Assembly (NCBI RefSeq): GCF_900113125.1 | Contig: NZ_FOOG01000026.1 | Span: forward strand, 1-53,690 | Length of the DNA: 53,690 bases | Direction of reading: 5' to 3' | Source: Halobacillus alkaliphilus | Lineage (GTDB): Bacteria; Bacillota; Bacilli; Bacillales; Halobacillaceae | Shown: positions 48,777 through 53,690 of the stretch, one piece after another | Layout of the letters: each line of letters begins with the position of its first letter | Numbering within the stretch: position 1 is the stretch's first letter | Notes under the pieces: generated by a model | What the model saw: the letters and a program-made list of their open reading frames with translations, nothing else | The model's database searches: none | What the model was told of the DNA's origin: nothing | Program-made: the position numbers and the translations under genes

Positions 48777-50411
48777 TTATTTTCCAAAAGATGAAAGAAA
48801 TTTCACTCGGTCTCCCATAGGCGGAACTGTATCATCTACCAGAGATATTTCCAGTAAGGAAGGGCCTGTGCTTTGAAGCAATTGTTGAACCTTTTCTTCA
48901 GTAAGTTCACCTAGATGATCAATTCGAAAGCACGGGACACCCAGGGAGGCAGCCATTTGAGAAATATCCACCGGTTGTTGAGAAAATCGTTCATGGGCTC
49001 GTTTATATTGAAGGGAGTGTCCATGATGAACCATGCCAAGACGTGAATTGTTCATGACTACAAACAGTACGGGAATATCATATTCTTTTGCCGTAAGGAT
49101 CTCCATTCCGTGCATAAAGAAGCATCCATCTCCTGTAATACTAATCGTTGGCCGCTCCGGCTCAGCAATCTTGGCGCCAATAGCACTCCCGATACCACTT
49201 CCCATAGCTCCGAAATGCACGTTTATGTCAAAGGAATCTTCATAAAATACATTCATGTGGTTAATGACGTAGGCCATAAATTCTCCAATATCAATTGTAT
49301 ATCTTGAAGATGAAGGCAATATTTCTTGTAATTTAAGCAGCACATTTGAGGTATTGTACTCCTCCGTCAAAGAAACTTTAGCCCTGTTCTCCGCAGGATA
49401 AGCATTTCTTTTCTTTCCACGTGCATTTAATTCTGTGATAATGGAGGAAACTGTAAGTTGGACATCGCTGTGAATCGCCGTATCTACGACGTATTTTCGA
49501 TTGAAAACAGAGGCATCGAAATCGACCTGGATGGTCCATTTGTCTTTATTAATATTAGGGTTCCAATTGTTGGTAGCCGTTTCTCCGAGACTGGATCCTA
49601 ATATAAGAACCGCTTCCTTTGTACGATCATTAATAAGCTGGGAAGCCTGTTCATGACCGGCAAACCCGAATACACCAGTGAGCAGTGGATGATCATCCGG
49701 AATTAACCCTTTGGCCTGCGGGGTAGTGACAATCGGCCAGTTGAGAGTTTCGGCTAATTCAAGAACATCATTAACTGAACCCCGGATACCCTGACCAGCA
49801 AAAATATAACCACTTTTGACTTCGGTCACTTTATCAACCGTTTCATTGATTAACTCGTCATCCGGCAGTAAGGGAGTGCGGGATGGGAAAGCTGGAATCT
49901 GGTGGGCAGGAATATCCTGCAGCTGCACATCGATTGGCATTGCAATATGTACAGGACCCGGGACTCCCGTGAGGGCAATTTCTACTGCCTTATGGATTTC
50001 AGAGAGAAGGTCTTCCGCCTTATCCACTCGTTTACTGTACTTAGTGACAGATTGATAAAGCGGGTCCGCATGAAGCTCCTGGGAAGCGTTAAGTCCTACA
50101 GTGTTTACAGGTACAGCGCCCGTTAGAAACAACACAGGCAAGTGTTCCCGCATAGCATTTGCTGCACCCGTAACTAAGTTAGTACCTCCGGGACCGCTGC
50201 TCCCAATACAGACTCCGAGAGACTGAGAATACTTGGCATAAGAAGCTGCCATATAGGCGGCCGCACCTTCATGTTTAGCAATGATAGGCGTAATGGAAGG
50301 TGTATCATATAGTTCATCAAAAAAAGCATTAACGGACCCCGCAGGGATTCCGAAGATTTTGGACACATTTCCTGACGCTAGGTAATCCAGTACAGCTCGA
50401 ACGGATTTCAT
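48777..50411 (-). CDS. Thiamine-diphosphate-dependent enzyme, acetolactate-synthase-like
   Basis: A 544-aa three-domain ThDP enzyme (pyrimidine, central and PP domains). The cofactor-activating Glu48 is in AKHEGAAAYMA; GSSGPGGTNLVTG follows; the ThDP/Mg motif is GDGCFFMHGMEILTAKEYDI to NNS (about 428-460). It resembles acetolactate synthase, pyruvate oxidase and glyoxylate carboligase, but none of their specific motifs is decisive, and there is no small regulatory subunit gene. The start codon overlaps the stop of the upstream GGDEF-EAL gene (ATGA), so the two are translated together. Substrate unknown. Confidence 0.9.
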   Translation of the reverse strand: MKSVRAVLDYLASGNVSKIFGIPAGSVNAFFDELYDTPSITPIIAKHEGAAAYMAASYAKYSQSLGVCIGSSGPGGTNLVTGAANAMREHLPVLFLTGAVPVNTVGLNASQELHADPLYQSVTKYSKRVDKAEDLLSEIHKAVEIALTGVPGPVHIAMPIDVQLQDIPAHQIPAFPSRTPLLPDDELINETVDKVTEVKSGYIFAGQGIRGSVNDVLELAETLNWPIVTTPQAKGLIPDDHPLLTGVFGFAGHEQASQLINDRTKEAVLILGSSLGETATNNWNPNINKDKWTIQVDFDASVFNRKYVVDTAIHSDVQLTVSSIITELNARGKKRNAYPAENRAKVSLTEEYNTSNVLLKLQEILPSSSRYTIDIGEFMAYVINHMNVFYEDSFDINVHFGAMGSGIGSAIGAKIAEPERPTISITGDGCFFMHGMEILTAKEYDIPVLFVVMNNSRLGMVHHGHSLQYKRAHERFSQQPVDISQMAASLGVPCFRIDHLGELTEEKVQQLLQSTGPSLLEISLVDDTVPPMGDRVKFLSSFGK

Positions 50412-53230
50412 TTTTTTAACCCCTTTGCAGAATGTTTTTTTACAAATTCTTCAATCAGTTGACCGGGAGGGAGAGGACGACTGAAATAGAACCCTTGGAT
50501 TAAATAGCACCCACGGTCTTGAAGAAAATCAATCTGATCCTGCGTCTCTACTCCTTCAGCAATTACATCAAGTTTAAGACTGTTCGCTAAAGTGATAATG
50601 GTATTGGTGATCGCTGCATTATTTTTATTCGTTGTAATGTCATCGATAAAGGATTTATCGATTTTAAGGGTATCTACAGGAAAGTTCTTTAAGTACCCAA
50701 GCGATGAATATCCCGTGCCGAAATCATCAATTGAAATTTTAATCCCCAGGTTCTTCAGTTGTTTAATAGTCGTCGTAGTTTTACTAGTATTGTGAATGAT
50801 AAGATTTTCTGTCAACTCTAATTCCAAGTTCTCTGCGGGTAGACGAGTTTCATTAAGGACACGCTCCACCACGTTAACTAAGTTCTTCTGGTTGAATTGT
50901 TGAGGAGACAAATTGACAGAAACCGTCCAATCCTTATATCCCTTCATGTACCATTGATTCATCTGCTTACAAGCTTCTTTTAACACCCATTCTCCGAGTT
51001 TCGTAATTAACCCTGTTTCCTCAGCAAGAGATATAAAGGTATGAGGTGGAACGAGCCCAAAATCAGGGTGATTCCAGCGAATTAGAGCTTCAATACCAAT
51101 CATCTCTTTGGTTTCCAGATTCATTTTAGGCTGATAATGTAACATAAACGAGTTTTCTTCGTTTAAAGCCTTGTAGAGGTCGTTCTCCAGTTTTATTGTT
51201 TCTATAGAGCGATTATCGATGTCCGATGAATAAAATTGAAACTGGTTCCCTGAAAGCTCTTTGGCTTTGTACATTGCCAAATCGGCATGTTTAATAAGCT
51301 CTTCGGCACCTGATCCGTCAGATGGGTAAAGACTGATACCAATACTTGTTTTAATGGATATTTCCTGGTTATTAATTGTGAATTGCTGCTCGAAGACTTG
51401 GAGAATCTTGTTCGCATAATTGACCGCATCCTGCTCTTCCTTCACGCTTGGTAGAAGGATGATGAATTCATCTCCGCCTTGTCTTGAAACGGTAGCATCT
51501 TTAGGCATAGCAGATTCCAGTCGCTGTGCTGCCTTCTGAAGTAATTTATCTCCAAATCCATGACCGAATGTATCGTTAATCTTCTTAAATCGATCTAAGT
51601 CCAAAAACAGGATAGCTAATGAACGGTTGTGGAGCTCAGCGTACGTTAAGGCCTGTTTTAGCCTATCCTGGAATAAAACACGGTTGGGTATATTCGTCAC
51701 TATATCGTAATAGGCATGATATTTTATTTTTTCTTCCATTTGTTTTCTGGAGGTTACATCTTTAAATGTAATGACATAACCTACAATCTGCTCAGCTTGT
51801 CTTTGAGGTGTAATAACATATTCGACCGGAAAGTATGAACCATCTTTCTTTTGAAAATAGCTATCAGAATGAACATGATTGTTGTCGGAATCATCCGATT
51901 CTACAAAATCACGGAAATGTTCGGCCTGGTCAACGTGATAGAAGATCTTTTTGTAAGAAAGTCCCAAGATTCCATCTTCGTTCGGATAACCAAGTAGTTC
52001 GATCGCAGAAGGGTTGGCGAAGGTAATTTTTCCGTCTAAGTTAAGACCAAAGATCCCTTCGCCGGCTGAATTTAGTATAAGTTCTTTCTCATTGCTGATT
52101 TTTTGTAAATCTGTGATGGCTTCCTCAAGTTCCTTATTCTTTTGCGTGAGTTCAGAAGTGCGTTTATTAATGATCCATTCTTGTTTTTCCATATAAATTA
52201 AATTAAAAAGAACAGGTGCTGTGGCATCCACTATGGATTCAGCAAGCTGGCGGACATTGCGCGGGTATGTATAGCCTTTTTCTTGTAAATTTACAATTGC
52301 TATTGTCCCGAGTACTTCTCCTACAGCTACCAGGGGGATCATATATAATCCTTTAATACCAAATCGCCTGCATGCCTCATGGTTCGGTCTTGAATCTATG
52401 GTAACGTCAGGAATCATGATGGAATGTTTCTTTTCTACAACCTCGCGGAAAGCAGCATCGTTTGTAAAATCGACGTTTAGTTGCTGATGGGTGTTCTTCC
52501 AGTCATCTTCTGTCCAGTCACTGCTTTTACTTAAGCTGACGGGCTTCATCTGCAACTCAGCTGCGGGATCAAGGAAATGAGCGCCGATGTTATTGTTTTT
52601 TAACACTTTACTTAAGTAGTAGAAACATTTGTCAATGGCTTCTTGAAGAGAAGAACAGAGTGAGAGTTCGCGGGTTACATCTAGTAATAGCTGCTTTTCT
52701 TCAATCAAATCTTCTTTACGTGTCAAATTAGTGGCATTTCGAATAGCGACAGCAGCCATATTTACATAAGCTTTGATGGACTCTATTTCATCATCGGTTA
52801 AATCCATAGGAATTCCATAGTCGAATAAAAATACCAATCCATAAAGTTCATTTTCATAGGAAATAGGGGCTACAAGTAAAGAATTAATTTTGAACGCATT
52901 TACCGCCCTTGAGTCAGGACGATTGTCTTTTGAAGTATCTGGAATGTAAATGGTGCTCTTCGTTTCAATGACTTCTTTTGCAAGTTGATCGTATTCTGGA
53001 TCTACAATATGCATATCAAGAGTCATTCCATTTATAAGAGCTGGTTTACCAACGTAGCCTCTATAGGTGCCATCTTCTTGTGGCAGGTAAATCCCAACGG
53101 AATCACAACGCGTGATTTCTTCGGATATGGCTGTTACGACGTGCTCTAAAACATCGCGCAAATCAAGTTTGGTATTGATAAGCTTGGTAATTTGCGCAAG
53201 GCGAGAATATCTAGTTTGTTCTTCAGCCAT
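50408..53230 (-). CDS. GAF-GAF-PAS-GGDEF-EAL c-di-GMP turnover protein
   Basis: A 940-aa soluble multidomain protein. Two GAF domains (about 15-165 and 185-345), a coiled linker (355-385), a PAS domain (about 385-505, GIFGLNLDGKITFANPSAIELLGY), GGDEF (about 515-670) and EAL (about 690-930). Both catalytic motifs are intact: RQGGDEFIIL near 585, and EALIRW near 712 with DDFGTGYSSL and AEGVET. So both synthesis and breakdown of c-di-GMP are possible. The inhibitory RxxD site is not seen before GGDEF. No membrane segment. The start follows GGAGG. The ThDP enzyme gene overlaps its stop. Confidence 0.95.
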   Translation of the reverse strand: MAEEQTRYSRLAQITKLINTKLDLRDVLEHVVTAISEEITRCDSVGIYLPQEDGTYRGYVGKPALINGMTLDMHIVDPEYDQLAKEVIETKSTIYIPDTSKDNRPDSRAVNAFKINSLLVAPISYENELYGLVFLFDYGIPMDLTDDEIESIKAYVNMAAVAIRNATNLTRKEDLIEEKQLLLDVTRELSLCSSLQEAIDKCFYYLSKVLKNNNIGAHFLDPAAELQMKPVSLSKSSDWTEDDWKNTHQQLNVDFTNDAAFREVVEKKHSIMIPDVTIDSRPNHEACRRFGIKGLYMIPLVAVGEVLGTIAIVNLQEKGYTYPRNVRQLAESIVDATAPVLFNLIYMEKQEWIINKRTSELTQKNKELEEAITDLQKISNEKELILNSAGEGIFGLNLDGKITFANPSAIELLGYPNEDGILGLSYKKIFYHVDQAEHFRDFVESDDSDNNHVHSDSYFQKKDGSYFPVEYVITPQRQAEQIVGYVITFKDVTSRKQMEEKIKYHAYYDIVTNIPNRVLFQDRLKQALTYAELHNRSLAILFLDLDRFKKINDTFGHGFGDKLLQKAAQRLESAMPKDATVSRQGGDEFIILLPSVKEEQDAVNYANKILQVFEQQFTINNQEISIKTSIGISLYPSDGSGAEELIKHADLAMYKAKELSGNQFQFYSSDIDNRSIETIKLENDLYKALNEENSFMLHYQPKMNLETKEMIGIEALIRWNHPDFGLVPPHTFISLAEETGLITKLGEWVLKEACKQMNQWYMKGYKDWTVSVNLSPQQFNQKNLVNVVERVLNETRLPAENLELELTENLIIHNTSKTTTTIKQLKNLGIKISIDDFGTGYSSLGYLKNFPVDTLKIDKSFIDDITTNKNNAAITNTIITLANSLKLDVIAEGVETQDQIDFLQDRGCYLIQGFYFSRPLPPGQLIEEFVKKHSAKGLKK

Positions 53231-53447
53231 TTTATAACCTCCATACTCGTCATATTATGATATTGTTCGACTTCTGGAAAGAACCTCCTGCTTTAGAAGC
53301 CTATTTATTCTGTTCTCTATTAAAAAAAGGGTCGAAAGTCATGCTTAAATTACTTATTTATACAATTTAAAAGTATTAGGATTTGAGCAGGATAAAAGGA
53401 CATAAGAATGTTTGAATGCTAATAAAAGAAATCTGCTAAATTTAAGT

Positions 53448-53690
53448 GTTTATTACTTAAGAAAAGCTCCCGTTTGTTGAAGACTCAGTTTCGAGATAAA
53501 TGGGTCTGTTACTAAAATGGGGATGAGGGTTGGTGGGGAAATAACTCGCTTTCCTATGGGGGAACGGTGAGCTTCCTCGGGCTTAACAGCCCTGTGGGAT
53601 CTCACCTAGTTCCTTCTCCCATGGGAGTCTCATCATTTCCCCACCAACCCAACTATAATGCTGCGAACGGACCCTGCTATAGCAGAAAGG
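53448..53690. repeat. Long repeat element, copy 4 (cut by window edge)
   Basis: Begins TTATTACTTAAGAAAAGCTC, CCGTTTGTTG, then AAGACTCAGTTTCGAGATAA, and continues GGGTTGGTGGGGAAATAACTCG and the inner module CGGTGAGCTTCCTCGGGCTT with TGGGATCTCACC. It then has TCATTTCCCCACCAACCC. The far end is outside the window. The 217 bases between the GGDEF-EAL start and this element hold no recognised gene. Confidence 0.75.

Noticed and set aside
51202-51429. Antisense or shifted frames inside the GGDEF-EAL gene
   Set aside because: The main frame is intact over 940 codons with all domain motifs; these are shadows.

Overview
The window reads as chromosomal DNA of a spore-forming, low-to-moderate GC Bacillaceae member, probably a salt-adapted genus such as Halobacillus or a relative. 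This rests on gene order (rRNA/tRNA cluster, arginase, sigW-rsiW, cdaA-cdaR-glmM-glmS), on Bacillus-type families (YuzB, SleB-like, Spo0E-like, DUF2935, CsbB/YfhO) and on strong Shine-Dalgarno sites with some GTG/TTG starts. The genus is inference.

Layout. 1-1750: 3' end of a 23S rRNA, a 5S rRNA and ten intact tRNA genes plus a 5' fragment of a duplicated tRNA-Lys. 1900-10140: arginase, an unannotated-size Spo0E-like gene, the autoregulated sigma-W/RsiW pair, the c-di-AMP cyclase CdaA with its regulator CdaR, GlmM, and GlmS behind a glmS ribozyme; together these tie cell-envelope stress, c-di-AMP and amino-sugar supply. 10149-14200: a small phospholipase A2-like protein, thioredoxin reductase, a repeat element, and a DddP-like M24 enzyme downstream of a GntR/UTRA regulator. 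14307-18216: a complete three-gene glycosylation module (CsbB-type glycosyltransferase, GtrA/GtcA flippase, YfhO). 18468-25110: esterase, an orphan T-box-like leader, a second repeat element, Nudix, GNAT and P-loop proteins, and cydDC under a Rex-type operator. 25238-32930: small conserved proteins, a metallo-beta-lactamase-fold hydrolase, a carbonic-anhydrase-like protein, an FAD oxidoreductase, a methylmalonyl-CoA epimerase-like protein, a DJ-1/PfpI protein, and a CzrA-like sensor with a Zn/Cd P-type ATPase. 33335-37271: a MurE-like ligase lacking the usual DNPR motif, a small HD hydrolase of the RelA/SpoT type, a RibF-like bifunctional enzyme, YuzB and a membrane protein. 37337-38103: the largest repeat element. 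38300-48621: S-adenosylmethionine hydrolase family, lipoprotein, aldo/keto reductase, a decayed chemotaxis receptor, a membrane permease-like protein, UV endonuclease UvsE, guanine deaminase, a CDP-alcohol phosphatidyltransferase, a SleB-like LysM hydrolase, a Na+/alanine symporter, a flavin reductase-like protein and a DUF2935 protein. 48777-53230: a GAF-GAF-PAS-GGDEF-EAL protein translationally coupled to a thiamine-diphosphate enzyme.

The most unusual signals are a family of four long non-coding repeat elements sharing a 19-bp inverted terminal motif (one copy runs off the right edge), whose outer ends have been exchanged in two copies; the DddP-like enzyme with all six metal ligands but without the proposed catalytic Asp; the c-di-GMP/ThDP enzyme operon; the MurE paralogue with DHPG in place of DNPR; and an orphan T-box fragment. 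No CRISPR array, transposase or prophage was seen.
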